The notes beneath the pieces were generated by a model. The model was not told where the DNA came from. It worked only from the letters and a program-made list of their open reading frames with translations, and did no database searches. From Campylorhamphus procurvoides (lineage: Eukaryota > Chordata > Aves > Passeriformes > Dendrocolaptidae), in contig WBMV01000261.1 in NCBI GenBank assembly GCA_013396655.1, positions 282,436 to 346,435 on the forward strand: a stretch of 64,000 nt of DNA, given 5' to 3'. Below, one piece after another: positions 11,442 through 24,192 of the stretch. A program made the translations under genes and the position numbers. Every line of letters begins with the position of its first letter. Positions within the stretch are counted from its first letter, which is position 1.

Positions 11442-12343
11442 AGGTGGTGGTGGGGCTGCAGAGTGGGTACCACACCCTGGGGTCCTGCTGGCTGGGTGAG
11501 AGGAGAGGGAAAACACGAGAGGGAAGGAGAGGGCACAGGGAAGGAGGATGGTTGGGCAGCCCAGAGTGGAGGGATTTGTCACAGGCACCCTGCAGGGTGA
11601 CCCAGTGCTGGTAGCAATGGGGGTGTCTGTCACCATCACCCCCAGGGCTGTAGGTGACCCGGTCTGGGCTGCCCATCCTCTGCTCCTGCAGCACCTCCTT
11701 GTCCAGGTGTCCTCAAAGCTTCTTCTCTCCCTCTGCTCACTTGGGCATTTGCACTGGCAGGACAGAGTGGAAACAGCCCTCAAAAAAGGGGGAAAAGGCA
11801 AAGAAAAGATCATATGATCCTGAAGGAAAGTAAGTGGAGATAAACCAAGGCAGGCAGGGATTTATTCTCTGAAATCCATCATTTTTGTCAGGGATCTGCT
11901 GAACAGGAGCTGAATCAGCTGATAGGGACGACTCTTCCAGCACCTCCTCCATCATCTACTTAGTTCAATTTTTCCCATCAGCCACACGTGGCCTCCGTGT
12001 CAAAACATCATTTTACCATTATTGTCTATTTCCAGGACGTCTTTTATTATCCTGTTCTCCCTTTGCAGCCCAGAAAGTGGCACAGGGTTGGCTGTATTCC
12101 CTCAGGTTTATGAAAGACTGCGGCAAGAGGGAAGAGCCTTTCTCCTCCTGCTCAGCACCAGTCCCAAACCCAAGGCATTCCACCAAAACACGTGGATAAA
12201 TCCGGATTGGCCAGGGGTCCTCAGCAGCTGCACTTGCTCCTGTGTGCACACAACTGGAGTAGATGCTTTAAAAACCAGAAATAATAATAAAAATCTGAAT
12301 TACACATAAAGAGGACGTGATGAGATCACATTTATTTGTGGAA

Positions 12344-12398
12344 GCACAGAATCCTAGAAGCATTAAAGTTGGGAATGACCTCCATGAAGTCCCACCTT
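12344..12398 (-). mobile_element. CR1 LINE 3' terminal remnant
   Basis: The plus-strand text 'acagaatcctagaagcatt' and 'aaagttgggaatgacctcc' is a diverged reverse complement of a CR1 tail (agaatc...cattaaggttggaaaagacctcc). Only about 55 bp are recognisable. Confidence 0.65.
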
Positions 12399-13689
12399 TG
12401 AGGAATAGATAAGTAATTATATAAATAATGGTAAGGTGTGCATTTTTCAGCGAAAGAAGCTAAAACTGGTGCATGAGGTGCACTGCACAACTCTCCCCTC
12501 ACCAAACCACCCATTTCTCATTCCTTTTGGTGAGGAGCTCGGGGGCTCTGCTCTGCTGCAGTGCCTTCCTTCTGCAGAGCTAAACCCAGCCTTCCCCAGA
12601 TTGATTCAATATTTTGCAGTTTAGGCCATTACATTTTTAACAACAGCCACAGCCAAACAGAAGGGGAGGGGAATGTTTGAAGGGTATCCTGACTTAGAAA
12701 CCTTAAGGTATTAGTGGGAAAACGTGCCTCTGCTTTGCTGTCTAGGTGATTATTTGGGTTCTAATCTATCAAAGAGATGCAATTCTGAGGGTCTGGCCTG
12801 CTAATTCTCTGCCCTGGAATTTACACATCATAATAAAAACATTTAAGCCTTTGGGGAAATGAGTTCAGCTCCTTCAATAGCTGAATAATTAAGGGTGACC
12901 CTTGTCAAAGACGTGGTGTGTGCTATATATCATTGGATTACCTGTCTGCTTGGCAGCATTTTGCAAGCATTTTAGAGCTCTTATTATATGTTGTTTTTCA
13001 TTTAGGTGCAATTTCTTTTGTAATGAGGCAGAACTTATTTTCCAGCCCCTACAGGTGCCTTTGTCAGCTCTCCAAATGGTGCGTGAAGAGGCAGGTTCCC
13101 AATTGATCTCTCAATTAGGGTTTTGTTGATATTGAATAAATGAGGGTTCACCTGGCTTGGGCACAGCCTTGCCTGGTTGTGGGCCAGGACTTCCACATGA
13201 AAAAAACACATATGAAAACAAAAAAAAGAGTTTTAGGTGTGTTTTTTCCCCTTGATTGGCCAGGCTGAGTACATGAGCTGTTGATTTGTGGCTGGAGCCG
13301 TGAATGTATGAACATAAAAGCAAAGATTTGGGAGTGAATCCAGAGCAAAATATTTATTAGCACTGAAGTAAGTTAGCACAGCAGTATCAGCTCCAAAGCA
13401 GCTCGTCAGAGAGGTGGGACTGCAGGATGCAGAGCCCAAAAGAAGCCCTTTGGTTTATTCCCTGGGGCTGCATTGCTGATGTTTAGCCCAGGGGAGCTGC
13501 ATGTCTCATCCCAAAGCACCTTTGCTTCCCCTGTCAAGGTAATGCTGCCATAAAACATTTTATGGCTGGAGCTTCCACAGGGGCTGTCCTGGGCTTTTGA
13601 GCTTCACCTTTAAGAAGGAAGAAACCCAGTATTTGCAGTCCAGATGAGGCACCAGTTTGCACAGCAGCCTGATCTGTTTAGGCAGGTAA

Positions 13690-14060
13690 TTAACTCAGGC
13701 TTATTGACCACAGCCCAAACGCCTAATGGAAGAAGTCTGGAAACTGCTCCCAAAATTATTTCCTGCTAAATCAAAAGCTGAGATGAAAGAGAGGTTAATT
13801 TACAAAGATGGGCAGAAAGTTTAATAGCAATTTAATTTTTTTGAAAGATGTTTGTGTTACCGTAGTCTGACATTAGGGAGGAAATTGCAACAGTCCTGGA
13901 ATAGACCCGCTGTCTCATTTTCCTCCCGTCATGTAGGTTGGGTTTTATGTGCAACAATTCATTTGATGGCAGCCTTCAAGTATTAGATTTACAGTAAAAA
14001 TCAATGGGAGGTTATAGGCCCAATCTGAGTTTGTGTCACTTTGACACCACACACGGGGCT
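13690..14060. promoter_or_regulatory. Candidate conserved noncoding element
   Basis: Unique AT-rich sequence with motifs such as 'gcaggtaattaactcagg', 'gaggttaatttacaaag', 'agtttaatagcaatttaat' and 'gtgcaacaattcatttg', and a few isolated CpGs ('ttaccgtagtc', 'agacccgctg', 'cctcccgtcatg'). There is no repeat or coding explanation. The call is compositional. Confidence 0.22.
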
Positions 14061-14689
14061 GAATTGCTGTGCCATTGCCCATGCAGGGCACGTGGGATGA
14101 GATGGAGCTGCCCCAAGCTTTGACCAGCCTCATCTCAAACATTTCTCCTTGTATCAGCAATCCCCTGCCGTCCTCCCCCCGCCTTCTGGTGCAAACTTGA
14201 CCTTTTCTGACTCCTTTAGCCACTCTCCAGATCTTTAAGCAACAACAACAGCTGCTCTGGAGATGGGTCACGTCTTCTAATCTGATGGAAAACTTTGTTT
14301 GCCCATGCGAACACACGCCCAGAGAAATTAAATCTCCACAATTAATCGTGTGGAAAGGATGGGTGAGTTCCTTGCTTTCTCTTACAGGCAAAATCTTCCC
14401 TTCCATTGGTTTCCCACAGCCAGCTACAATTCCTTCATTTCTCACCTGGTATTAAAAATCTTTAGATTTATTTTCGCTGCTTTAAATAAAGGCAGCACTT
14501 ATTCCTGTTCTTGGGTCGTGCTGCTGGTGCTTTCTGCAGTATTTTTTTTTGCAAAGGACAATTCTGTGTGTGCCAGATGTGTGTCAGTGCCATCACTCCC
14601 AGCAGCCAGGCACGAATCCATGCATTTTTGGAGGTATGCTGTTCCATATCAAAATGTTTGAATTAGCCTGTTACACGATCCTGCCAATG

Positions 14690-14830
14690 GACTGGCATAT
14701 CCATTAATAATATTATGAGCTTTCCTAGGGAGCTGTAACCTCTTTGGTATACATGAATTCAGTAATAACTGTAATTATTATGAAGTTAATATAAAACATG
14801 ATGTCTCACTCTGCCAATTCAAGGGCAATA
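14690..14830. promoter_or_regulatory. Candidate conserved noncoding element (TAAT-rich)
   Basis: A dense run of TAAT/ATTA cores in non-repetitive sequence: 'catatccattaataatatt', 'cagtaataactgtaattatt' and 'gaagttaatataaaac'. These match the general binding preference of homeodomain proteins. No other feature explains the block. Confidence 0.22.
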
Positions 14831-15479
14831 AGTGTGAAAAACAGCTTCTCTTCTGATTGCTCATTGCTCACTCTTCCCTAGGTTAGGGAGCAGCTCTTGG
14901 TTTAGAGGGACGATGCCACAGAACGAGGAGCTCCACTGGTCTTTCCCAGCACTGGGGGATGTGGGGAACCCACACTGCTCCCCCCAAGCTTTCCTAGGGG
15001 CTTCACACAGTCCCAAGGAACCACTTTGATGGTCTTTCTACACTTCCCAACCCAGGGTCCCCCCTGGGCACAGCACCCACCCAGCACCCCCGGGCACAGA
15101 GCAGTGCCATGCCCTGCTTGGGAGGCTGGCACTGAAAGCAAACCCATCACTCCAGCAACTGTGTGTACTTTGGGCATTTATGGCTCTCTTGGCAGCCACC
15201 AGAACTGAGCCCATCTTCCTTTTATGTCTCCACATTGTTCTTTAAACAGAATTTCCTGGAGGGGGGATCCAACCTGCCAAGCTCTCGCTGCAGCTTCGCC
15301 CTCCCTCTATTTACGGCCCCTTTCAAACATCTCCACGGACTCCGTTTACTCTTCAATGCAGCAGATGAAAAACAATTCTGTCAAGATTTTCTTGTGATTC
15401 TCTGCCAGTGACATCACTGTGGGGATGTGGGATCAGAGCCCAGCAGAGCCCAGGAGTGGGATCTGGGGTGCCTTTCAGA

Positions 15480-15860
15480 GGATGTTTGCTGGCCCTTTGA
15501 TGCGCGCCCTCAGATGTGTCACCGCAACGCGCTCTTGGATCTTCCCCAGCTGAAGGAGCTGAAGTAAACTTGATAATGAAAAGAGCCTTGATGTTCACCT
15601 GCCCCTGCTCATCCTGGAGGGGAAAGCAGACACTTTCTCATTGAAATGACTCGCTGGTTCCATTCCATGTGCCCAGATGCTGACAGATGCACAGCTCCCA
15701 GCAGGACGCTCCTCGGGGTTCCATCTCTGCAGGTCAACGCTCCGCTCCTCTTTTGGATCAAAATGCTGAGCACAAACCTTTGATTCATCAAATCTTTTTA
15801 ATGCGACGCTAAAAATAGCGGTTTCAAATCCTCAATCATATATAATTAGCCCTGCATTTA
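15480..15860. promoter_or_regulatory. Candidate regulatory element with clustered CpGs
   Basis: Roughly 13 CpGs in 360 bp, in clusters at 15501-15533 ('tgatgcgcgccctc', 'accgcaacgcgctc'), 15705-15750 and 15802-15820 ('taatgcgacgctaaaaatag'), while most of the window is CpG-poor. The right end is AT-rich with 'catatataattagccctgc'. The block is short for a classical CpG island. No promoter or exon can be assigned. Confidence 0.28.
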
Positions 15861-17954
15861 TTTTTCAACAGATGTTCTTCCCCTGTTGCTTTTGAATAGG
15901 GGAGTGCTGAATGGTGTCTGTGTCTGCGTGAGCAGCCGGGGAGGGAGGATCCTGCAGGGTTTCAGCTTTCCCATGGGAATGCTTTAGGAGGAACTGCACC
16001 TTTGCTCCAGCCTCCACAGACAGGTTTTCTTTCCCATGCACCAGGGCTGAGCTCCCCAGAGAGTTTTCACTGGGAGTTTTTAGAGGCATAGTGTGAGGAA
16101 ATCCATTTTTCCTGCCTGGAGGCACTAAGGGAATTAAGCCTGCCACAAGATGATGGATCAGCAAATTTTTCCCTAGGAGATCAGATTAATAGGGATTATA
16201 GAAAAGTTGCAGTATATTTATCAAAAGAAACAAAGAATTAAATTCCTCCTCCCACCATCAGAACTGATTGTAAATTAGGTAAATCTATTTTCCTTTAAAA
16301 GAATAATAACCGTAGATCAGACTCCCAGAATCTATATCCCCAAGGGCTCTGAGAATGCACTGAATTAATCCTGGCTCCAGGATCAGCCCAGATCTTCTGT
16401 GTTAATTATTGTACATCTCATTTGCCCTTTATATGTGGGCTGATTAGGTGAGACGAGCTGAGAGGTGAAGCTGAGACTTCGTGGTGATTCAACTGTGGAT
16501 CACCTGGAACAAAAAGCCTGGAGGCACCAAGAGCCTGAGGAGTGTCAAGAAAGGTTTAAGAAGTCCTAAAACCCCTTTACACTGCGAGTCAGTGTTTGCT
16601 GCTGCCTGGCAGGGAGGGAAGAGGAGCTGCACGAAGCTGTTGTCATTTCCTCCTCTTCAGTGCTGTTGTGGATTTTCCTGAATGAATTAGAGGCTGCCAG
16701 CAGACACTGTCACAGCAGAATGGCAGAACAAAAACACTCCTGAACCTGGACTTGTAATTTGCCTGCAAAAACAAAGATGATGTTCAAGAGAGTTGTGACA
16801 TTTCAAAGAGACTGCCAAGGCTTCCAAGCTTTTGTTTCATCTTTTCTTTTCCCAGTGTTAAATTACCCCCAGTTTTCATACTGTAAATTTACATTAAGAA
16901 GGCAAGTGAAAGGAATTAAAAGATCTGAGCTTAAAAACTTGCAAGGGCTTGGCTGCCCCTTTGCATCAGCACTGGCTGGGGCTGAGGAAGAGGAGGAACT
17001 GGAGCCTGGGGGTTCCCTCTCCTGCTGCCCATGGGGGTGTTGGCTCCCAGCACTGCTCCAGCCTCTCCTTCCCTTCCAGCCCCCTCATTTATCCATGTCT
17101 TTGTCTCTCCCATCCCTCGCTCCACAGAGATGTGGGATTTGGGGCTGTGCTGCCTCCAGCCTGGGCTCCAGGGCGGTTTGCAGGTAGGACCCACCTGTTT
17201 TTCGAGGGCTCTGAGAAAATCAGTCTCTTTTCAAAAACCCCTGTGGTTTCCTCCTAATTCCAGTGCAATTATGCTACAGTGAGGTGTGTTCATTACATTT
17301 TATCTTCCTTGTGCAGCTCTTTTATAATGAAGAATTGGATTTCCCTAAAAGCAGGCAGAGGTTTTACGCACAAGCCCTGCCACCGAGGTCTGAAATGTTT
17401 AAAGCTGATTGCTTAGTAATGGCTCTGGCCAAAAGGACAGAGGGCTCAAGGTACAAAACACCAGCGTAAGCCTGACTTGATTCCACTGCCCATGAATGTT
17501 TTAACCTCATTTATCCTCTCGGTACTTACCAGAACCGTTTTACATTTGTGCACTTAAAAGATTAAATAAAATAAATGGAGATGATTATTACTGCCCAGCA
17601 AAGCCAATGTGCAAAGGCAGAGTTTCGTTGCCACTGGAATTGTATTTGTGCTGTTCCTGTACTCTGCAAGCTTTCCAAAAAGGGGAGGATGAATCATACA
17701 ATCCCCAGCTCTCTGCCACTAACGAGAAACCTCTTAGCAATATGCTCTTTATGGGCCCCTCTCAAGTGATAACTGGTACAGTGCTGCTCCTCTCCTTCGG
17801 GGTCAGAAGGAGATGCCAAGTGCACACCACATGCCAGCACTGATGCCCAGTCTGGCAGTGGCTCCAGGATGCTTCAGATCCCTAAGGTATGGAATGTGTA
17901 GGCAGACTGCTTGTTATCTTGGTGCTCACTCCAGCTGTGGGTGCAAATCACTTG

Positions 17955-18085
17955 TTCAGGTTGGGAAAAAAGCTTGAAGATCAAGTCCACCCGTCCCCCC
18001 AGTACTCCCAAGGCCACCACTAATCCATGTCCCCAAGGGCCACATCTAGACATGTTTTAAATCCCTCCAGAGCTGGTGACTCAAC
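17955..18085 (-). mobile_element. CR1 LINE 3' fragment, type C
   Basis: Reverse complement of a CR1 3' region: 'ttcaggttgggaaaaaagc', 'gatcaagtccacccg', 'ccaaggccaccactaatccatg' and 'atccctccagagctggtgac' on the plus strand. It is diverged and both ends are truncated; the 5' part beyond 18085 cannot be followed. Confidence 0.85.
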
Positions 18086-21000
18086 ATTGCAGTGCCACGG
18101 GAATAGTCACAAAGCTCTCATTTCTTTTCATGAAACAATCCAGTGGAGAATCAAACCTCGAAAGTTTAAACCTGCCTCAAGAAAGATGATGGCTCCCTCT
18201 GCATTCTCCTGGTTCTTCAATCCGTGCCACCCAGCCTATTGCTCCGTGAGGGAAGAATTAATTCAATTAAATTCGGAGCTGAGGTTTGTAGCAGGTAAAA
18301 GCCTGTAGCTGGAGCATCGTGTCAGCCTGAGTCCCTTCACTTTCCAAAGGAATTAGCTCTCCCAACCCTCCAGAGCCTTCCCACTCTGTCTCTGGAAGTG
18401 GCTGTGTGTGCAGACTGGCATGTGTTGGGAGCCCCTGCAAGTGCTCCTTGAAGCAGAAAAACCCAACCTGCTCCAGCAGCCTGAGCTCCTTTGGTGCTTC
18501 CTGGGGGTAGGAGCCTCTTTATTCTCATGCCTGTGTCATTCAGAGCTTTCCTAAATGGAGCAGAGAGGAGAGACCTGCTTGTCAAAGCCCTTCCCAGGCT
18601 GCTTTTCCATCTGCTGGGGCTGTGCAGGGCTTGCCCTCCCCTGGGTGTAGCTAATGCACCTCCAGCCCTTTGCTGCATTAGGGGCATCCTTTTCCTCGGG
18701 CTCTGAAGTACTCAGGGCTTTTGTTGTGACACGATTCAAGCACTCGGTTGTCAGTCTGAGGTGCTGGATGTGTTCTGAAGTCTGGTTTGTAACCTCAGGG
18801 GAGGGGATGAAGAGGGTTTTTGCAAAAGGCAGGAAAGCACCTCACCCCCTGCCAACACCTCCAGACCCTCCTCCCTGCAAAAAGCCTTTCCTGGGAGCAC
18901 AAAGTGCTGGGACTTTCAGTCCTACAAGTTTGCCATTTCTTCCCAGGCTGCAGAAGTTGTGCAGCCCCCGAGTTGATTAATGGGTATGTTGAGAAACCTT
19001 TAGAAACACACTGACCAGCTCAGCCTGTTCCATCCATGGAGTTTGGAGCATCCCAAAGTCCTGCCCTTCCCCCAGGTCTGAATCTCCCCAGATCAGCACG
19101 TGGAGCAGAGGAAATGTTCTCCTCTCAGCACCTCTGCACATGCCACCTTCACCCCTCTCAGCATTTCAGGATGAAAATTCAATCTGTGACTATTCTGACT
19201 TATTAGGAAAAAAAATCACATTAGAATATCGAGGGATTTACAGCTTTGACTTTAGAAATATATATATATATATAAAGATATATTAATACTCATCTGTTTT
19301 TCCTAGCTGCCTTTCTGAGCCTTGTGAAATAGCACTGTCCATTTAGCCAGGAGCAGCAACAAATACATAAACACATATTTTTGTCAGTTCTCTGTGGCAT
19401 CCAAATATCCACCTTTGCTGGAGGCAGGATGGGAAACCAGTGGGAGAAAAGCCAGTGCTCAGCCCCTTCCCATCCCAGCCCGTGTCTGTCACTCGAGAGA
19501 ACAGCAACTGTTGTATTTACAAAACCAGAACAATTTCCACCCAACAAATAGTTGTTATTTTGAGTGCTTTTGTTAAGTGAATAGTTTGTAAATAATGCAG
19601 AACAGCGAGGGGGAGTGAGGAGCCGTGGGTGCTGTGAGGGTGTGACAAACACTTGTCACAGGAGCTGCTCAGTTTAGGATTATTTGGTTGTTCTGTTAGA
19701 TCTGAAGGCAAAAAATAAAGGCAGTGGAGATGCAGCTGAAGTCTGGCATCTATTGAAGATGCATCTTCTGGGCTCCTCAGCAGACCCACAGCCCGCCTTG
19801 CAGGGCCACCAAGTGATGTGCTGAAGGGACATCCACAGAGAAAACACCTCTTCCCAGCCTGTTTGAAACTGCCAACAAAATCCTGCAGCCATTAAATGAG
19901 TTCTAACAAGAGAAAAGTAGTTTTAAGTGAAAATCCCGATCCTGCCAATCTTAATTTATAGATCCAGCCCACGGTGCCATTGAAACAGCTAGAAATGAGT
20001 ATGTGATGGAGGGATGTTTGGAGCAGCAATTATGGTTAATATTCAGAATTTTAACAGTAAGAAAACACTTGTAGGTTCATGTATTTATGGCTTGCTTACT
20101 CCTCCCCATTGATTCTTTGCCTTTCCCAAACAAGATTTCTTTGGCAAGTCATAGCAAGATGCTCAAGTCTCAAATGAGTTTAGGAATCTCTAATCTGCTT
20201 TTTTTTTTGAACTGGGGATTCAAGTAACAAGGAATTTTTCTGCTTGGACATCCCTGGGACAGCACAACGAGGCTTTTGTATCTATTTGGGGGGTTTTGAC
20301 TGAAAACCTGCAGGTTTATGTGCCCTGTGGTGCTGGAGGAAAAGCAGGAGCAGTCAGTGTGCTTGAGTTTCCTATTAATGGAGTGATTGACAAGACCCTT
20401 GAGCATAATTACACATATTGAAAACATATTCTGAGTTCTGCCCAACAGCAATTTAGAAAAGAGACTTGATTTACTAATTTAACTGTGATTTCTTGTCAGT
20501 TATTATAATGAGTCAAAAAAGACTGAAAACCTGCTAATTAAAACTCATAACACTTCTGAGCAATGCAGAGGAGCAACAAACTTCCATATTGCAATGCAAA
20601 TACCCAGAGAGCCTTCCAAAAAGAAAAATTGGGAAACAACACTGTTGCCCTGGGAAGCAAGACTCTCCTTGTGCTTCTCCTGGAAGAAGAATATGGGGAA
20701 ATTACGAGGTATGGATTGTTCTTGCTACAGTGAAATCTCATCCTTGCAACCAGAGCAAAGCTCTGAAACTGAAATGTTGGCTGCAATTTCCTTTTGTTTT
20801 CATTGGAAAAAAAAAAAACCAAGGTGAGAATCTTGAGGAGGGTGTAAATGCAAAGATATCAAATGGCAACAGTCTGCTTTGACAGACACAAGAGGAGAGA
20901 GAGCAGAAAAGTGGGGCTTTTCTCCCTTTCTTGTCTTTAATTAGCCAGAGCCTGTGTTAAATATCCTTAACCAATATTGTCAGGGGCTAAGTGATTGCTC

Positions 21001-21329
21001 TCCAGTTCGATCAGGTCCTCCCCCAGCTGACATTCCCTTTAAGCAGGTGTCATTGGGAGTTTGTGGCTTTGGGAGATGGGGAGGAGGGAAGTCCTGCCCT
21101 GGGATGGGGACAGGCTGCACCTCTCTGGGAAGGGGATGCTTTGCCAGCAAACTTGGGCACCCAGAGCTCCCTGCACAGCCCTGCTGGGGTGGGAGCCCTC
21201 CCTGGAGGGCTGGGGCTCACCTGTCATTGTCCCTTCCCAGCCTCTCCACACCTGGGGAGGGACAGAAGCACCCTGGCACGGTGGGAGTGGGGCTGTGCTT
21301 CTCTCACACGAGTTTTTTAAGGTACTTTT
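18086..21329. other. Unique noncoding stretch
   Basis: No repeat family, RNA gene or exon is recognised, apart from a TA run at 19258. Frames on both strands are short and overlapping. AT-rich intervals around 19900-20060 and 20460-20560 are unremarkable. Confidence 0.55.
19258..19275. repeat. (TA)n microsatellite
   Basis: An alternating AT run of about 18 bp, followed by the related 'aagatatattaatac'. Confidence 0.9.
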
Positions 21330-21445
21330 ACACAAAAGTCCAACCATTCCCCCAGCACTGCCAGATCCACCACTAAACCCTGTCCCCCATCCACGTTTTT
21401 TGAACACTTGCAGGGATGGTGATTCCACCATCCTGAAGGATCCCC
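21330..21445 (-). mobile_element. CR1 LINE 3' fragment, type C
   Basis: The plus-strand text 'aaaagtccaaccattccccc', 'agcactgccagatccaccac' and 'cagggatggtgattccacc' is a diverged reverse complement of the CR1 3' region. Its terminal tail is missing or too decayed to see. It lies immediately left of a short duplication and an ambiguous base. Confidence 0.85.
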
Positions 21446-21456
21446 GTGATGATCTT

Positions 21457-21551
21457 GGTGAAATGAGGACCTGCTGGCGANCCCAGCTCCTTTGGGAGCA
21501 TTCAGCTGGAGTGGTTCATATGATGTCGGTGAAATGAGGACCTGCTGGCGA
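21457..21551 (+). repeat. 24-bp direct duplication flanking an ambiguous base
   Basis: A 24-bp segment (21457-21480, beginning ggtgaaatgagg and ending gctggcga) is repeated exactly at 21528-21551. The copies are 71 bp apart, and the preceding bases are also similar ('tgatgatctt' and 'tatgatgtc'). The single N in this region, at 21481, lies directly after the first copy. Either the genome has a local tandem duplication here or the assembly joined two overlapping reads incorrectly. Confidence 0.9.
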
Positions 21552-23699
21552 ATTTCCTGCCCAGGTTAGGAAGGAAAAAGCCCCAGCCCCTTCCCAGAGC
21601 AGCACTGGCCTTAGGAGGAGTTGGTCATTCCTCATCAAACACCCCTTACTTTAAGCAACTCATGTCAGATCAAGATCAAGCAACACTCCGGTCTAAACTT
21701 TCTGCCTTTCCCTGTAATAACCACTGTTCAACTCAGTGCTTTATAGAGGCCTTTGACTTCCCTTTGGAACAGGCATTACTGCCTGGTGCCAAAGACAGTG
21801 ACTGAAATGAAAAATCTTTGATCTAACTCAGTATCACTACTGCTTTTTCTCGGTATATTAACATAATCTCTGCACTGAAATTAATCTGTGGTGTGGCTGT
21901 GGTCTGTTGAAGATTGTATGCATTAGCATTCAAGAGGATGACTTTTTTTATTCAAGCAGTAGCAATTCTTACTTTTTAAGCAGCTCCTATTTTAGGAGTG
22001 TATCTCCTTCGCCCTACAAAATACCCTCAGGAGAAGTTCAGGAGATGTTTGCAGGGAAACTGGGTTTGTGTCCTTGGATGAAGCCTGTTGTAGGTGTGAC
22101 TGTGCAGCTGCTGACAGCTGGAGCTGAGCGTGGCCCAGGCTCTGGGCTAGGACAATTTATTGGAAAACAGAGGTACAAGGACTGTTTTGTCCTTTATTCC
22201 AGCCCTGGACACCAACTTTGACCCTGCAGTGAGACTTCAGAGCTGACTGAGGTGCAGCAGCTTCTCTGCTCGGAGATGGAGCTGGTTCAGGTAATGGAAT
22301 GGACTCTCTGGGTTGGTCATGGAAGGATGTTGGGAAGGCTGGAAGGGAATGAATGAAGCACAAAGCCCTTCATGTAATGCTGCCATCTGCATGGGCTGAG
22401 GAGCTCTGGGGGCAGGCTGGCACAGCAGGAACATTTGCATTAGACACCAGCCTTGAAGCAGGTTCAGTCACAGGGCAGGAAACCCAATACAGCTGTGCAG
22501 GGGCTGCAAAGTATCTTGAAGATGCTTTATTTTAGTGAGGGTGATAAAATAAATGTGTGCTGGGCTGATTGCCAGGCGTGGCATTGCCAGGACAGGATAA
22601 ACCAGCTGGGCTGTGTTGCTGAGCTCACCCCTGGGTGATGTTCAGCATCTCTCTGGTGCTGAGAATGGGCTGGTTTCTCTCCCCATGCCTGTCTGGTTTG
22701 TTCATGGAGCAGAAAGTGCATCTCACCCGAGGCAGGGTGGTCACTAAAACTGTCCTGGGGCTATTTAGTCTTCCCACGTGTCACTGGAAGCTCTTTCACA
22801 GCACCCGTGGTGCTCATCTCAACCTTGGCTGTTGGTGCTTTGTATCTCAGCAGGGATTTGCTTCCAGCCTGGTGGGCTCAATGTGGGCTGGGCAGGTGGA
22901 TTTTGTCCCCACGTGTGTCCTTCCAAGTGGGTTTCAGCAGGAAAAGCATCCCTGGAGTTGATTTCTTCTGTGGAGATCAAACCTCTCCCAGGGCCCCTGT
23001 CCTGCCCTGTTCTGCTGTTCCTTCCTGCTGTCACTTGGAGCATTCAGCTGCTTGCAGAGGCCTGGAGAGCTTGTTTTGCAATGAGAAATCGAATTAACAG
23101 GAGGAAAAATATCAGCTTTACATAAAATATCAGAATACACTTAATTTTTGGCTTTTTGGTTGCCTCTTTAACTAACAAAATAAGGAAAATCTGTGTTTAA
23201 AAGGACAGGATTGTCCAAGAGGTTCATTAAAAGGGATTCTAACTGATAACTGGTGCCATTAACAACAATATGTATCTCTTATTTAAAGTATTTCCATCCT
23301 GAAAGCAAAATATCTGTTCTATAAGTCTATTAATATACAGTTCATTAAACTAGAAACAACTATATAATTAGGAAACAACAACAATTCATTAGTCTTAATG
23401 GGATTTAATAAAGTTCCTAAGCAAGGATTCTTCAGAGAATTAATTACAATATATTAATCAGGGATAAAATCCCATTCATCACTCAGATATGTGTAAATCA
23501 CTCAGAGATGAGGGAACTTGAATCCCACCACTTTTGTGGGAGCTCCCCTGGCTGTGCTGGGCAATTCCCACCATCCCATGAAGGTCCAGACCTTAATCCA
23601 CCAACAATGTCAATGGGAATCTTTCTAAGATCCATTTTCCACCAGGAATTTTCATCCATGGCTATGGTTTGGTTTTGTTTTCCCTGTAATTAACCATTT

Positions 23700-23960
23700 A
23701 TTTATTAATTAAACAGCAGCTTTTGGCTGGCACCCATTGGATTTTCGAGCAACACCTGCCACAACGCAGGGAATAAAAGGGGAAAGATTTATTGCTTTTA
23801 ATGGAAACGGTTTTAGTTCAGGCATATTTGATCCAATTGAACTGACAATTGCATTATAAATGAAGCAAATGAAAGGGTCAGTGATATGACAAATGGGACT
23901 GTGATTGTCACTGTCACATGTAAGTGAGCCACTTTTTAAAAATGGAATGAGAATTGCAAG
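23700..23960. promoter_or_regulatory. Candidate conserved noncoding element
   Basis: Unique sequence with closely spaced motifs: 'atttattaattaaacagc', 'tttattgcttttaatgg', 'gatccaattgaactgac' and 'aattgcattataaatgaag', then a short TGATTGTCACTGTCACATG segment. No repeat or coding explanation. The judgement is compositional. Confidence 0.22.
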
Positions 23961-24164
23961 GGTTACCTGTTGCAGGGAGTCAGGAACGAGGATTTTTAGG
24001 AGATGGGAATTACACTGACCATCTTTTCCTACACTGCTTCTGCAAAATTAATAAGAAAGAGCATCCAATTTTCATGGCAGAGCAATAACTGCTGTGTCAC
24101 AACTAGAACTGGGGTGACCAGGTGCTTTGCTCTTCTCAGTGTGTTCTGGGGCTCCCAGGAACAG

Positions 24165-24192
24165 GGATGGATGGATGGATGGATGGATGGAT
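24165..24192. repeat. (GGAT)7 microsatellite
   Basis: Seven uninterrupted GGAT units. The MDGWMDGWMDG-type peptides through it are by-products of the repeat. Confidence 0.97.

Larger units (their letters stand above)
9834..12343. other. Unique noncoding stretch
   Basis: No repeat family is recognised. The stretch contains the candidate element at 10240-10790 and a G-rich segment from about 11400 to 11560 that includes a quadruplex motif. Several proline/glycine-rich frames between 11156 and 11817 overlap on both strands; they follow from GC-rich composition and have no recognisable domain. Confidence 0.55.
12399..17954. other. Unique noncoding stretch with several candidate regulatory blocks
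   Basis: About 5.5 kb without a recognised retroelement. It contains candidate elements at 13690-14060, 14690-14830 and 15480-15860. A minus-strand frame of 166 codons (13945-14445) overlaps the first and has no recognisable domain, repeat or splice structure. Short frames around 16931-17282 overlap on both strands and reflect local GC content. Confidence 0.55.

Noticed and set aside
13945..14445. 166-codon minus-strand frame
   Set aside because: No domain, no splice-site structure, and it runs through AT-rich sequence that looks regulatory. The cysteine run comes from a short CAACAACAACAGCTGC segment.
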